Positions 28,718 through 37,180 of a stretch of DNA of 64,000 bases are shown here, piece by piece. The position numbers and the translations under genes were made by a program. The notes under the pieces were generated by a model. It was not told the DNA's origin. It searched no databases and saw only the letters and a program-made list of their open reading frames with translations. The stretch's first letter is position 1, and each line of letters begins with the position of its first letter. Origin of the DNA: Polaromonas sp. (lineage in GTDB: Bacteria; Pseudomonadota; Gammaproteobacteria; Burkholderiales; Burkholderiaceae_C); the NCBI RefSeq assembly GCF_012927455.1, contig NZ_JABBPE010000021.1:120068-184067 (forward strand). The letters run 5' to 3'.

Positions 28718-29403
28718 CGGGTGTTAACAGCGCCGCGCGCAGATTCGTCTGCCAAGCGATTGTCATCGACAGCGTCGTCCCGGGCTTCGTCATCCAGATG
28801 CTGGGTGTCGGCCCAGCCGACCAGCGTGAAGCCCTGGGGGCTCCAGAGCAGGCGGTTGATGGCCGTGTTGCCAAGCGCCCAGGTGCGTGGCGCCTGCAGG
28901 TCCAGCCGGGTCGCGGCGCGGTACAGCACGTCCATCACGCCGCCGTGGCCGACCAGCGCAATCAGCTCGCCCGGGTGTTCGGCGGCCAGCCGTTCGGCGG
29001 CGCTTACGACGCGGCTGCGCAGCGCCAGCAGGGACTCGCCGCCGGCCGGGGCAAATTCCGGGTCGCGCTTGCGCCAGCGCAGCGACTGTTCTGGCAGCAG
29101 GACTTCTATCTCGGCAAAGGTCTTGCCTTCGAAGTCGCCAAAGCCGCGTTCGCGCAGCCCTTCTTCCTTGGTGATCGGTATATCCAGCGCACGCCCAAGG
29201 TACTGAGCCGTCTCCCAGGCGCGGCGCAGGTCGCTGGCGTAAATCGCCGTGATCGGCTCATCACCCAGGGCCTGCGCCATGCGCTCAGCCTGGCGGCGGC
29301 CCGTGCTGTTAAGCGGAATGTCAAGCTGGCCTTGAATGCGGGTGTCCACATTCCAGGTGGTTTCGCCATGGCGAATGGCAATGATGCGGGTCGCTTCAAT
29401 CAT
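28714..29403 (-). CDS. histidine phosphatase family protein
   Basis: The product has 229 residues. The RHGETTWN motif (residues 11-18) carries the catalytic His; a second His is in LIALVGHGGV. It belongs to the phosphoglycerate mutase-like branch; typical members of this neighbourhood type are cofactor-dependent phosphatases rather than mutases, but sequence alone does not decide. It overlaps the aldolase gene start by 4 bases. Confidence 0.9.
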   Translation of the reverse strand: MIEATRIIAIRHGETTWNVDTRIQGQLDIPLNSTGRRQAERMAQALGDEPITAIYASDLRRAWETAQYLGRALDIPITKEEGLRERGFGDFEGKTFAEIEVLLPEQSLRWRKRDPEFAPAGGESLLALRSRVVSAAERLAAEHPGELIALVGHGGVMDVLYRAATRLDLQAPRTWALGNTAINRLLWSPQGFTLVGWADTQHLDDEARDDAVDDNRLADESARGAVNTR

Positions 29404-29472
29404 CGGGCTAGTTTCGCAAGGGGAAGCGCATTACACGCGGTGAAAGGCGTGACGGCCATCGGCCGCCGCGCC

Positions 29473-29541
29473 GGGCCGCCCCAAGCAAGGCCAGCCCCCT
29501 CGGGGGGCAGAGAGCTACACGCAGTGAGCGAACGTGGGGGG
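29473..29541 (-). repeat. dispersed repeat II, tandem copy A
   Basis: GGGCCGCCCCAAGCAAGGCC, then CCCCCTCGGGGGGCAGAGAG, then ACGCAGTGAGCGAACGTGGG. It is nearly identical to copy B 84 bases further. Confidence 0.85.
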
Positions 29542-29556
29542 CAACAATTTCCCGCC

Positions 29557-29624
29557 GGGCCGCCCCAAAGGAAATTAGCCCCCTCGGGGGGCAGAGAGCT
29601 ACACGCAGTGAGCGAACGTGGGGG
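29557..29624 (-). repeat. dispersed repeat II, tandem copy B
   Basis: It shares CCCCCTCGGGGGGCAGAGAG and ACGCAGTGAGCGAACGTGGG with copy A; the segment before CCCCCTCG differs (AAGGAAATTAG). Confidence 0.85.
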
Positions 29625-29632
29625 CCACATCC

Positions 29633-30256
29633 CTAACGCGGTATTTCAACGTTGATGCGACGCGTGCCCGGCGGCGGCTGCGGAAAGCCGCGCAGTGCGG
29701 AATCCAGCATGGCGGGCAGCACCGCCAGCGTGTCATTCCACACGCCGTCGTGCAATGCGCGGCTTTCAAAGACCACCTGGTTGCTACTCAGGTCGCGCAT
29801 GAAAATGCTCAACTCGCGCTTGTAATAGGGCTCTGAAAAGCGCAGCGGAAACGACAGGCCGAACGCAGCGCCCCGGTTGCCGCCGCCCAGAAAAACGCCG
29901 GGTCCGCCGAAGCCGAAACCGCCAAATCCGTCGACACCGCCGTCGTAAGGCGAGCGATCGACGCGCTGGTTGTTGAGGAGCACCTGCACGCTGTAGCGCG
30001 CCACCGGCGCATTGAATTCCATCCCCACCTTGGCCAGCGCAGTGCGTGCCAGCCCTTCCACCAGATCTTGCTGGTTGCCCACCGACTGCTGCGACGGCAG
30101 GCGCTCAAAGCGGTAGGCGGTGCCTGGCCCCGGTGGGGCGGCGCTCCAGCGCGAAAACGCCGTGACGTCGCTGTCGACCAGCCGTACCGTGGAGCAGCCA
30201 GCCATGAAAATTCCCATAAATGCTATTGAAAAAATAGCTGCGAGCGCTCGTTTCAT
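29633..30256 (-). CDS. DUF4136-like lipoprotein
   Basis: The product has 207 residues. Residues 1-21 form a lipoprotein signal ending in lipobox FMAGC. The mature protein has the DUF4136 pattern (VDSDVTAFSRW, TALAKVGMEF), and a Gly/Phe-rich segment at about 110-135 (GGFGFGGPGVFLGGG). The signal peptide region coincides with a repeat I remnant on the opposite strand (30220-30251). The function of this family is unknown. Confidence 0.8.
   Translation of the reverse strand: MKRALAAIFSIAFMGIFMAGCSTVRLVDSDVTAFSRWSAAPPGPGTAYRFERLPSQQSVGNQQDLVEGLARTALAKVGMEFNAPVARYSVQVLLNNQRVDRSPYDGGVDGFGGFGFGGPGVFLGGGNRGAAFGLSFPLRFSEPYYKRELSIFMRDLSSNQVVFESRALHDGVWNDTLAVLPAMLDSALRGFPQPPPGTRRINVEIPR
30220..30251 (+). 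repeat. dispersed repeat I, copy 8 (partial)
   Basis: ATGCTATTGAAAAAATAGCT then GCGAGCGCTCGT. It lies antisense within the signal peptide part of the DUF4136 gene. Confidence 0.6.
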
Positions 30257-30291
30257 ACGGACTCCAGGGTTATTTTGTTTAACAAACGGGA

Positions 30292-31362
30292 CTAGAGAAC
30301 ATGAATTCCGATGGCGGAAAGACCGGGGGCCATGGCCATGGCCGGTTCGCTGAATTCTTCGGCATCAAAAGCCTTGTCGCCTTGCGCATCGGCAACGCCG
30401 GTCGCCCGGATGTTTTTGAAATCATGGCGCTGGCGGTCCATCAGGTGCGAGGGCACGATGTTTTGCAGCGCCGAGAACATGTTTTCAACACGTCCAGGGT
30501 ATTGCTTTTGCCAGTCGCGCAGCAGGTTGCCGACCTGCTTGCGCTGCAGGTTTTCCTGGCTGCCGCAGAGTGAGCACGGAATGATGGGGAAGTCACGCAC
30601 CTGGGCCCAGCGGATCAGATCTTTTTCAGGCACGTAGGCCATCGGGCGGATCACGATGTTCTTGCCGTCGTCGCTGACCAGCTTGGGCGGCATGCCCTTG
30701 AGCTTGGCGGCAAAGAACATGTTCAGAAAAAACGTCTGCAGCATGTCGTCGCGGTGATGGCCCAGCGCGATTTTGGTCGCGCCGAGTTCGCCCGCCACCC
30801 GGTACAAAATGCCACGGCGCAACCGTGAGCACAGCGAGCAAAGCGTCTTGCCCTCGGGAATCACACGGGTGACGATGCTGTAGGTGTCCTGGTTTTCAAT
30901 GTGATACGGCACGCCCAGCTTGCCTAAATAGTCGGGCAGCACATGCTCGGGAAAGCCTGGCTGCTTCTGGTCCAGGTTGACGGCGACCAGCTCGAAGCTG
31001 ATCGGCGCGCGCTTTTGCAGTTTCAGCAAAATGTCGAGCATGGCGTAGCTGTCCTTGCCGCCTGACACGCACACCATCACCTTGTCGCCTTCTTCGATCA
31101 TGTTGAAGTCCACAATCGCCCGGCCGACTTCGCGGCACAGGCGCTTTTCCAGCTTGTGGTCTTCGCGTTCGAGTTTTATGGCCCCCACGCTCCCCACTGC
31201 GTGTGGTTCGCTGCCCCCCGAGGGGGCGCTGCGCCTGCGGCCCGGCAAAGCCGTTTCCGCGGCCCCGGCTGGTGGAGATGAAGTCCCCACGCTTGTTGCT
31301 TTGCATGCAGCGCTTTCCGTTTTTGCAGCGTCGGCAGTCGCATTCATTTCTTCAACTTGCAT
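30292..31362 (-). CDS. ttcA: tRNA 2-thiocytidine(32) synthetase TtcA
   Basis: The product has 356 residues. PP-loop SGGKDSY lies near residue 99, with two CxxC pairs, CSLCSR (near 174) and CSLCGS (near 264), that hold the Fe-S cluster. The enzyme thiolates C32 of some tRNAs. The usual start is just before [13 protein letters not shown]; here a leader of about 63 residues precedes it, and residues 30-61 are encoded by repeat II in frame. The true start could be further in, but no good internal ATG was seen before residue 86, so I keep the upstream ATG. Confidence 0.93.
   Translation of the reverse strand: MQVEEMNATADAAKTESAACKATSVGTSSPPAGAAETALPGRRRSAPSGGSEPHAVGSVGAIKLEREDHKLEKRLCREVGRAIVDFNMIEEGDKVMVCVSGGKDSYAMLDILLKLQKRAPISFELVAVNLDQKQPGFPEHVLPDYLGKLGVPYHIENQDTYSIVTRVIPEGKTLCSLCSRLRRGILYRVAGELGATKIALGHHRDDMLQTFFLNMFFAAKLKGMPPKLVSDDGKNIVIRPMAYVPEKDLIRWAQVRDFPIIPCSLCGSQENLQRKQVGNLLRDWQKQYPGRVENMFSALQNIVPSHLMDRQRHDFKNIRATGVADAQGDKAFDAEEFSEPAMAMAPGLSAIGIHVL
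31181..31275 (+). repeat. dispersed repeat II inside the ttcA 5' end
   Basis: CTGCCCCCCGAGGGGGCGCT, then GCGCCTGCGGCCCGGCAAAG and CCGCGGCCCCGGCTGG. It shares this tail with the copy at 46077. Confidence 0.8.
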
Positions 31363-31366
31363 CGGG

Positions 31367-31738
31367 TCACCATTGTCCTGTCTCGACGCGAATGGCTACT
31401 TCGCAGTCGTTAAAAATTTCGAGTTTTGTAATCTTCACCCGCACGCCCAGCACGCCCGGCAGCAGTATCAGCCGGTGCGCCAGCTTGCCGATCAGGCTTT
31501 CCAGCAGGTTGGCGTGCTCGGCGGTGCATTCGGTGATGATGATCTGGCGCACCTTGCGGTAGTCCAGTACATGGTTGATGTCGTCGTCATGCGGCAGCAA
31601 TGGCTGTGTGCCCAGATTCAGCTCGGCATCGACCTGAATCGGCTGCGGCGCGGTTTTCTCATGGGCCAGGATGCCCAGGTTGGCGTCAAAGCGCAAACCG
31701 GTGAGATGCAAAATTTGGGTGCCCCGGGTGTTCAACAT
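31367..31738 (-). CDS. folB: dihydroneopterin aldolase-like protein
   Basis: The product has 123 residues, normal for FolB. It converts dihydroneopterin to 6-hydroxymethyl-dihydropterin in folate synthesis. The pattern [19 protein letters not shown] and the Lys in VRVKITKLE fit. It starts 60 bases from folM and is followed within 4 bases by ttcA, so folM-folB-ttcA is probably one operon. Confidence 0.87.
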   Translation of the reverse strand: MLNTRGTQILHLTGLRFDANLGILAHEKTAPQPIQVDAELNLGTQPLLPHDDDINHVLDYRKVRQIIITECTAEHANLLESLIGKLAHRLILLPGVLGVRVKITKLEIFNDCEVAIRVETGQW

Positions 31739-31798
31739 GGTGCCAGTCTGTAATAGGTCGGGTGTCGGGTGTCGGGTCTGTTAGCGCTTGCCGATGGC

Positions 31799-32566
31799 TT
31801 ACATCAGCGAAAAGTCGCGCTCGAACTTCATCAGGTGCTGCCCGCCATCGACCAGCAGCGTGGTGCCGGTGATGGAGGTGTTCTCAAGCGCAAACTTCAC
31901 CGTCGCCGCCACATCGGCAGGCGTTGACGAGCGGCCCAGCGGCGAAAGCTGGTGCCGCGCTGCAAATTGTTCGTCGCTCAGCAAATGACTGCTCAGGGTC
32001 AGTCCGGGGGCCACGCCGACCACGCGCAGCTGCGGCGCCAGTGCCAGCGCCAGCATGGTGCCGGCCGCTTCCAGCGCGGCCTTGGACAGCGTGTAGCTGA
32101 AGAAATCCGGGTTCTGGTTCCACAGCTTCTGGTCCAGCAGATTGACGACGGCCCCGCTGGCGTTGCGCGCGGTCACATGCGCATGCAGCGCCTGGGCCAG
32201 CACGATGGCGGCGCCGGTGTTGCTGCGCAGGTGCTTGTCCAGGCTGGCAAAGCCAAAGCTGGCGGCCGTGTCGTGCTCAAAGGTCGAGGCATTGTTGACG
32301 ACGGCATCGACCTGGCCAAAATGGGCGACGACGCGGGGCAGCAGCGCGCGAACCGCCGCTTCATCCCCTAAATCTGCATCAAAAGCGGCTGCAGCCCCCG
32401 AAAGAAGGGCGCAGTCAGCTACTGTTTTAATAGCATCGTTGGCCGAGTCACGGTAATGCACCGCCACCCGCCAGCCGCCAGCGGCGAGTGCCAATGCAAT
32501 TTCGCGGCCCAGCCGCTTGGCGGCGCCGGTGACGAGAACGACAGGTTGAGAGGGTTGGGCAGTCAT
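31799..32566 (-). CDS. folM: SDR-family pteridine/dihydromonapterin reductase-like protein
   Basis: The product has 255 residues. The N-terminal TGAAKRLGR (TGxxxRxG, typical of pteridine reductases rather than the general SDR TGxxxGxG) and the YxxxK catalytic pair in SYTLSKAA are seen. It probably reduces dihydrofolate or a dihydropterin with NADPH, fitting the folB neighbour. The start at 32566 (MTAQPSQPVVLVTGAA) fits the family. Residues about 44-63 (AIKTVADCALLSGAAAAF) come from a repeat I copy. Confidence 0.85.
   Translation of the reverse strand: MTAQPSQPVVLVTGAAKRLGREIALALAAGGWRVAVHYRDSANDAIKTVADCALLSGAAAAFDADLGDEAAVRALLPRVVAHFGQVDAVVNNASTFEHDTAASFGFASLDKHLRSNTGAAIVLAQALHAHVTARNASGAVVNLLDQKLWNQNPDFFSYTLSKAALEAAGTMLALALAPQLRVVGVAPGLTLSSHLLSDEQFAARHQLSPLGRSSTPADVAATVKFALENTSITGTTLLVDGGQHLMKFERDFSLM
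32380..32436 (-). repeat. dispersed repeat I, copy 9, inside folM
   Basis: On the minus strand: GATGCTATTAAAACAGTAGC then TGACTGCGCCCTT. It is in frame with folM. Confidence 0.65.
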
Positions 32567-32651
32567 CGGGCGGGGTGTGGAGAGGAAGCTTGCAATTACC
32601 GGGCAGGATGGCCATGGGGCATGGTCGCCAATCAGGCCGACAATCACGGGC

Positions 32652-33875
32652 GTGACGAACAATCCTCATTCGCTTATTTTAACGACCGAGCTGTCTGCCC
32701 ATATCGCCAAGGCCATTGACGCCGCGGGCGGCTGGCTGGGCTTCGACCCCTTCATGGCGCTGGCGCTGTACACCCCGCAGCTGGGTTACTACGCCAACGA
32801 CTCACGCAAGTTTGGCCTGATGCCTGCGGGCGTGAAAGGCGGTGGTAGCGATTTCGTTACCGCGCCCGAGCTCTCGCCGCGCTTTGGCCGCGCCCTGGCG
32901 CGCCAGGTGGCGCAGGCGCTGCAGGCCTCTGGCACGGCTGAAGTCTGGGAATTTGGCGCGGGCTCGGGCGCACTGGCGCTGCAGTTGCTGGACACGCTCG
33001 GGCCGCTGGTCAAGCGCTACACGATTGTGGATCTGTCGGGCAGCCTGCGCGAGCGCCAGCGCGAGCGGCTGGCAGTTCACGCCGGCAAAGTGCATTGGGC
33101 CAGCGAGTTGCCCGCAAAAATGCGTGGTGTGGTGTTGGGCAATGAAGTGCTGGACGCGATGCCCGTCAAATTGCTGAATCGCTTGGACGGGGTCTGGCAT
33201 GAACGTGGCGTAGTCATGACCCCCACGCTTTCGACTTCGCCTGATGCGTTGCCGTTTGATGCGGGGCGTGTTCCCCTAAGGTCGGACCGTCGTGAAACGC
33301 ACCAAGGCCGCTTCACCTACGCCGACCGGCCAACCGAGCTGCGGCCGCCGCTGCAGGTGGAAGGCACACACGACTACCTGACTGAAATTCACCCACAGGG
33401 CGAAGGCTTTATCCGCACACTGGCCGACCGGCTTGAAACGGGCGCGGTCTTTCTGCTGGACTATGGCTTTCCCGAGCACGAGTACTACCACCCACAGCGC
33501 AGCATGGGCACGCTGATGTGCCATCGCGGCCATCTGGCAGATGCCGACGCGCTGGTGGATGTGGGCAGCAAGGACATCACGGCCCATGTCAATTTCACCG
33601 GCATTGCAGTGGCCGGGCAGGTCGCCGGTTTGCCGGTGGCGGGCTACACCAGCCAAGGTCATTTTCTGCTCAACTGCGGGCTGCTGGACGGCATGGACGA
33701 CCTGCACAGCACCAGCCTGGGAGAGCGCGTCATGGTGCAAAAGCTGGTCAACGAGCATGAAATGGGCGAGCTGTTCAAGGTCATCGCCTTTGCCACGGAA
33801 GACGTCAAAAATCCGGATGGCAGCGCGTGGCAGCCTTTGGGGTTTGCCGTGGGCGACCGCACGCATACGCTGTAG
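32652..33875 (+). CDS. SAM-dependent methyltransferase, MidA/NDUFAF7 family
   Basis: The product has 407 residues from the GTG at 32652. The upstream ATG/TTG at 32577 is possible but would overlap the divergent folM leader. The pattern PFMALALYTPQLGYYAND, then GxGSGALALQLL (SAM binding) and LGNEVLDAMPVKLL are family marks. The mitochondrial relative methylates an arginine of complex I; the bacterial target is not known. A segment near 190-215 may contain remnants of repeat II (CCCCCACGCTTTCGACTTCG). Confidence 0.85.
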   Translation: MTNNPHSLILTTELSAHIAKAIDAAGGWLGFDPFMALALYTPQLGYYANDSRKFGLMPAGVKGGGSDFVTAPELSPRFGRALARQVAQALQASGTAEVWEFGAGSGALALQLLDTLGPLVKRYTIVDLSGSLRERQRERLAVHAGKVHWASELPAKMRGVVLGNEVLDAMPVKLLNRLDGVWHERGVVMTPTLSTSPDALPFDAGRVPLRSDRRETHQGRFTYADRPTELRPPLQVEGTHDYLTEIHPQGEGFIRTLADRLETGAVFLLDYGFPEHEYYHPQRSMGTLMCHRGHLADADALVDVGSKDITAHVNFTGIAVAGQVAGLPVAGYTSQGHFLLNCGLLDGMDDLHSTSLGERVMVQKLVNEHEMGELFKVIAFATEDVKNPDGSAWQPLGFAVGDRTHTL

Positions 33876-33906
33876 CGCTGACGTTACGGACAGCAGGCGA
33901 AAAGGC

Positions 33907-34434
33907 CTAGCGATTCCTGACTGCGTCGGTGATGGCCTGATTGATCGTTGACTGCAAATTCAGATTTTTCACCATGCTCAGGCCGTTGCTGTGGGCCTGA
34001 ATTACGGTCTGGTTGCGGATGGTTTGGTTGCTCAGCGTGTTCTGGATGTAGGTGGTCAACGGGACTGTTCCAGCGCCAGGCTCCAGCGTATTGCCAGGGC
34101 CGTTTTGCACGACCTGCGTCTGCGTTGCAATCTGCTGACCCAATGCCGCCGCCTGCGTGGGTGTCAGCCTGCTGAGGTCGCCGACCTGCAATGAAGTCGA
34201 GGTGATCAGCTGGCCGTCGATGTAGACCGCGCGGCTGATGCCGAAGGACACGACCAGACCTGCGCCCAGGTCGAAGCCCCCGCGCAGTTGTTCAAGCGTG
34301 CGGTCGCTGGCGGTTAGCCACATCGATTCCTGTGGTGTCTGCTGGGACTGCGTGAGACTGGTCTGCGCGTGGCTGGCACCGGCCATCAGCAGGGCGCACA
34401 GGACAGCGAGAGTCCAACTCTTGCGCTTGGCCAT
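33907..34434 (-). CDS. secreted protein, last gene of the Fap-like cluster (FapE-like, tentative)
   Basis: The product has 175 residues from the ATG at 34434; an ATG at 34461 overlaps the peptidase stop (ATGA) and adds 9 residues. A clear signal peptide ends near ASHAQ. The mature part is Gln/Asn/Thr-rich without cysteines. Its C-terminus (IQNTLSNQTIRNQTVIQAHS, then MVKNLNLQSTINQAI) resembles the ends of the two other secreted proteins of the cluster: Asn/Gln-rich with NL and Q repeats. Position after subunit genes and peptidase suggests an accessory or minor fibre component. The family call is inferred from context. Confidence 0.6.
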   Translation of the reverse strand: MAKRKSWTLAVLCALLMAGASHAQTSLTQSQQTPQESMWLTASDRTLEQLRGGFDLGAGLVVSFGISRAVYIDGQLITSTSLQVGDLSRLTPTQAAALGQQIATQTQVVQNGPGNTLEPGAGTVPLTTYIQNTLSNQTIRNQTVIQAHSNGLSMVKNLNLQSTINQAITDAVRNR

Positions 34435-34460
34435 GGTGCGTGTGGGGGGTCGCCGGGCCA

Positions 34461-35147
34461 TCAGAAGTCTCCCGGGCCGTGCTTGGGCAGCGTCACGCCG
34501 GTAAGGTCAGCGCGGTTGACCCCAGCCGTTAGCGGTGCTGCGGGTGCCGCTCGCCAGTCGGCTGCCAGATTGAAGCGCGCAGTATCCATGCGGTTGTGCA
34601 CGACGAACAGCAGGCCGCTTTGCCAGCTCGCCTGGAAGGCTGAGCGCGACACGGCGCGCGTGCCGTTGGCCGGATCGCCTATCAACACGCGCTCGCCGCG
34701 CAGCCCTTTGACCACGACAAAATGCAGGTAGCCGTTCTCGTTGATCAGCACGATGGCGGGTGCGCGTGCCTCCGCCAGTTTGTCCAGCGGCTGCTCGAAG
34801 CCGTCGGCTTCGAAGCCGTGGGCTTGCAAAAATCGCTTCATGTCGAGCAGCGAAAACCCTTCGCGGCGGATTTTTTGCTGGTCGCCGTTGCGGTACATGT
34901 GTTCAAAGACCGTCGCCTCGGATACCGGGTAACCGTAATGGTGGGTCAGCAGCGTGGCAACGGCGGCTGAACCGCAACTGAAGTCGTATTGCTGCAACAG
35001 CGTGCTGGCCAGACGCGCCTGCCGCATGCTGGTGACGGGTATGACCACATCGCCGCCGCCCATGGCTGGCAGCAAGGCCGGTTGCGCCCCGGCCGCAGTC
35101 GCAAACAGGGCCGCGCTGAGCGCCAGAAACAATGGCAGGCGACGCAT
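34461..35147 (-). CDS. C39-family peptidase-like protein (FapD-like)
   Basis: The product has 228 residues. A signal peptide (about 1-22) is followed by a C39 papain-like domain. The catalytic Cys is in YDFSCGSAAVATLL (near 57), the His in GYLHFVVVKG (near 137) and the Asp/Asn in LIGDPANG (near 153). C39 domains usually cut double-Gly leaders; secreted stand-alone ones with this layout occur in Fap (functional amyloid) operons as FapD. It lies 12 bases after the small secreted protein gene and is coupled to the next gene by a 4-base overlap. Substrate is inferred, not shown. Confidence 0.82.
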   Translation of the reverse strand: MRRLPLFLALSAALFATAAGAQPALLPAMGGGDVVIPVTSMRQARLASTLLQQYDFSCGSAAVATLLTHHYGYPVSEATVFEHMYRNGDQQKIRREGFSLLDMKRFLQAHGFEADGFEQPLDKLAEARAPAIVLINENGYLHFVVVKGLRGERVLIGDPANGTRAVSRSAFQASWQSGLLFVVHNRMDTARFNLAADWRAAPAAPLTAGVNRADLTGVTLPKHGPGDF

Positions 35148-35159
35148 GCTGCTCTCCGC

Positions 35160-35528
35160 TCAGTTGATCTGTAAATTCAAGATCACTGCGTTCTGGATCA
35201 GAACGTTGGCGCCAGAATTCTGGATCACCACCGGCAACCCGCTCATGCTGGAAAACGCACCAGCGCTGATGGTGTTGTTGCCCGTCGCCACGTTAATGGC
35301 GGTGTTGCCGGCCGTGGTGCCGGCAAGCGTCATTTCGTTGTGCACGACTTCCGTGCCGCCGCGGTATCCGGCCAGGGTGGCAGTCGCGACCGGGTTGTCG
35401 AAGCCGGTGCTTTGCAGGGCGCTGTTCACCCCGCCGTCTGGCGTTGGTGCTGTTTGCGCGATCACTTGGGCTGGTAACGCCAGGGCTAGCGCCACGCAGG
35501 CGAGCCCGTAAATTCGGCATGCTTTCAT
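35160..35528 (-). CDS. small secreted protein of the Fap-like cluster (candidate minor subunit)
   Basis: The product has 122 residues. The ATG at 35528 has GGGAGAA upstream. A signal peptide ends near VIAQ. The mature part contains AGNTAINVATGNNTISAGAF and QNSGANVLIQNAVILNLQIN, a beta-prone Asn/Gly/Val pattern. The second block matches the C-terminus of the large Gly-rich protein next door (QNSGISSLVQQSVNVQANL). This resembles the GNxxxNVAAGxxNxQ style repeats of FapB/FapC. No cysteines. I infer a nucleator or minor subunit. Confidence 0.65.
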   Translation of the reverse strand: MKACRIYGLACVALALALPAQVIAQTAPTPDGGVNSALQSTGFDNPVATATLAGYRGGTEVVHNEMTLAGTTAGNTAINVATGNNTISAGAFSSMSGLPVVIQNSGANVLIQNAVILNLQIN

Positions 35529-35562
35529 GTTGTTCTCCCTTTGGTAGGCACGGGCACCCCGC

Positions 35563-35608
35563 CGACATCCACCGCAGTACCGGGATAGCCGGTCCACGGG
35601 GGATGTCG
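35563..35608 (-). promoter_or_regulatory. intercistronic nested hairpin between two subunit genes
   Basis: CGACATCC (35563-35570) pairs with GGATGTCG (35601-35608), enclosing a second stem ACCGG/CCGGT (35579-35593). It lies between the Gly-rich gene and the downstream genes and has no T run. It could lower readthrough or protect the upstream mRNA, giving more of the first product. Confidence 0.5.
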
Positions 35609-35617
35609 ATCTGAGGC

Positions 35618-36805
35618 TTAGCGGACGTTCAGGTTGGCCTGCACGTTCACGCTTTGCTGAACCAGCGAGGAGATGCCGCTGTTTTGGCTGGCAATCATGA
35701 TGCCGGCTGCCGATTGCCCGACGCTGTTCATGGTGTTGGACATGTTAAAAGTCCCCGCGTTGACGCTATTGCCGCCGCCAGCACCGCCGGTGCCGCCTTG
35801 CCCGTCCCCGCCCGAGCCAGCGACAGCCGTGTTCACGCCGCCGTTGCCTGCGCCACCGGTGCCGCCCGTGCCGCTGCCGCCGGCGCCGCCATTGCCGGCG
35901 GTGTTATTGCCATTGCTGGCAACCCCGGTGGCGACGCTGTTATTGGTGGCCGCGCCGCCAGCACCGCCTGCCCCTGCACCGCCGGTACGCGTGCCGCCGC
36001 CGCCATTGCTGGCCGCCGCCCCACCGGCTCCGCCGGCACCACCTGCGCCGGTGCCGCCGCCATTGCTGGATGCGAAGCCGCCACCACCGCCGCCGCCGCC
36101 ATTGCCGGCCAAGGCGCCGCCACTGCCGCCGTTGGCGTTGCCGCCGCTGGCACTACCGCTGTTGGCGTTGCCGCTGCCGTCGCCGTCGCCGCCCAGGGAC
36201 CTGGCTGTGCCGCCTGAGTTGTTGCCGGACGCGGCGCCGCCCGTGCCGGCAGCGCCCCTGCCCGCGATAGCGACACCGATGGCAGCCGTGCCATTGCGAA
36301 CAGCGCCGTTGGAGGCGCTGCCGCCTGCCGCACCGGCTCCGCCAACGCCGGCGGCGCCGGCGCCGCCATTGCCCTGACCGGCCGCCAAGGCACCCCCGCC
36401 ATTGCCACCGGTGCCGCCGTTGCCGGTGCCGCCGTTGGCACTGCCGGAGTTGGTGGCGGTGTTGCCAATGTTGGCCAAGACATTGCCAGTCACGACGCCG
36501 CTGAGGCTGCTGCTGGCCGTCGCCGTAGTCACGTTGAAGGCGTTGGTGAAGGTTCCAGTGGAGCCATTGTTGAGCGCAGCCGAGCGCGCAGCGTTGGCAG
36601 AGGCGGCACCTGAATTTCTATTGGTGCTGTTGTCGGTGGCGATGCTTGTGGTGGTAGGGGTAATTGTGTTCGTCTCTGTGCTGGTGGCCGTGCTGGTGTT
36701 GCTGCCAATGGCAGTGTTCTGGTCGACGTCGTTGGTGGTCGCAAACGCCGCACCGCTGAAGCCGAATGCAAGGGCAATGGCCGAAGCCAAAAGTGATTTT
36801 TTCAT
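35618..36805 (-). CDS. secreted Gly/Asn/Thr-rich protein, candidate major amyloid subunit
   Basis: The product has 395 residues. A signal peptide (about 1-23, ending AAFA) is followed by an Asn/Thr/Ser-rich part (24-120), a Gly/Ala/Asn low-complexity part (121-345, GGAGG/GNGG type) and a 50-residue C-terminal block with QNSGISSLVQQSVNVQANL. No cysteine, Trp or Tyr is seen in the mature chain. The start has a strong AGGAGG at 36811-36816, and a sigma54 promoter lies 79-93 bp upstream. It heads the operon with a C39 peptidase. The reading frame on the other strand is open too, a product of GC-rich repeats. Family membership is inferred from context. Confidence 0.72.
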   Translation of the reverse strand: MKKSLLASAIALAFGFSGAAFATTNDVDQNTAIGSNTSTATSTETNTITPTTTSIATDNSTNRNSGAASANAARSAALNNGSTGTFTNAFNVTTATASSSLSGVVTGNVLANIGNTATNSGSANGGTGNGGTGGNGGGALAAGQGNGGAGAAGVGGAGAAGGSASNGAVRNGTAAIGVAIAGRGAAGTGGAASGNNSGGTARSLGGDGDGSGNANSGSASGGNANGGSGGALAGNGGGGGGGGFASSNGGGTGAGGAGGAGGAAASNGGGGTRTGGAGAGGAGGAATNNSVATGVASNGNNTAGNGGAGGSGTGGTGGAGNGGVNTAVAGSGGDGQGGTGGAGGGNSVNAGTFNMSNTMNSVGQSAAGIMIASQNSGISSLVQQSVNVQANLNVR

Positions 36806-36883
36806 GATTCCTCCTGAAGTGGATTAACAAACAAATTTAACTGACCTCGGTGAATTGCGTGACCGCAAATCGAGGGCAATTTA

Positions 36884-36898
36884 GCAACTTTGATGCCA
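36884..36898 (-). promoter_or_regulatory. sigma54 (-24/-12) promoter of the Gly-rich protein operon
   Basis: Read on the minus strand: TGGCAT-CAAAG-TTGC, followed by T. It matches TGGCAC-N5-TTGCW at all but one position, with exact GG-GC spacing. The predicted start is near 36872, about 67 bases before the ATG at 36805. Confidence 0.82.
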
Positions 36899-37005
36899 GC
36901 TGATTCGTCTGCACGCCCAGGCCCTGAGATCATTGGAGAAAACGCAATTGCCGTTGCTGGCAGCTCAGCGCGGCGGCTGTTTTGCGGTGGCAAATCGGGG
37001 GGAAG

Positions 37006-37023
37006 TGTCACAGTTGCCTGACA
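37006..37023. promoter_or_regulatory. TGTCA-N8-TGACA site 1 (activator-type UAS)
   Basis: TGTCA CAGTTGCC TGACA, extended to 6-bp arms (GTGTCA/TGACAC, 37005-37024). It is about 108 bp upstream of the minus-strand sigma54 promoter, the usual distance for an enhancer-binding protein. Confidence 0.7.
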
Positions 37024-37146
37024 CGCGCGGCGTAGCTTTGCGCGCCGGTACCAGCAGCGGCTGGCGTGCAAACAGCGCACGCGCGTGGCTTGCGCGCAGA
37101 GCCGCAGCTTCAACCCCAGCAGGCCTTGACCAGCTGTCCGGGAAAC

Positions 37147-37164
37147 TGTCACTTCTTTGTGACA
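37147..37164. promoter_or_regulatory. TGTCA-N8-TGACA site 2 (activator-type UAS)
   Basis: TGTCA CTTCTTTG TGACA, with the same arms and spacing as site 1. It is about 135 bp upstream of the plus-strand sigma54 promoter. Confidence 0.7.
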
Positions 37165-37180
37165 TCGACGTCAGGATGCA

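Larger units (their letters stand above)
29404..29632. other. non-coding gap holding two tandem repeat II copies
   Basis: No gene is supported in these 229 bases. Most of the stretch is the two repeat II copies at 29473 and 29557. Confidence 0.7.

Noticed and set aside
35654..36377. Long Pro/Ala-rich frames on the plus strand opposite the Gly-rich gene
   Set aside because: They are the antisense of GGC/GCC repeats; no start signal, and the minus-strand gene has RBS, signal peptide and promoter.
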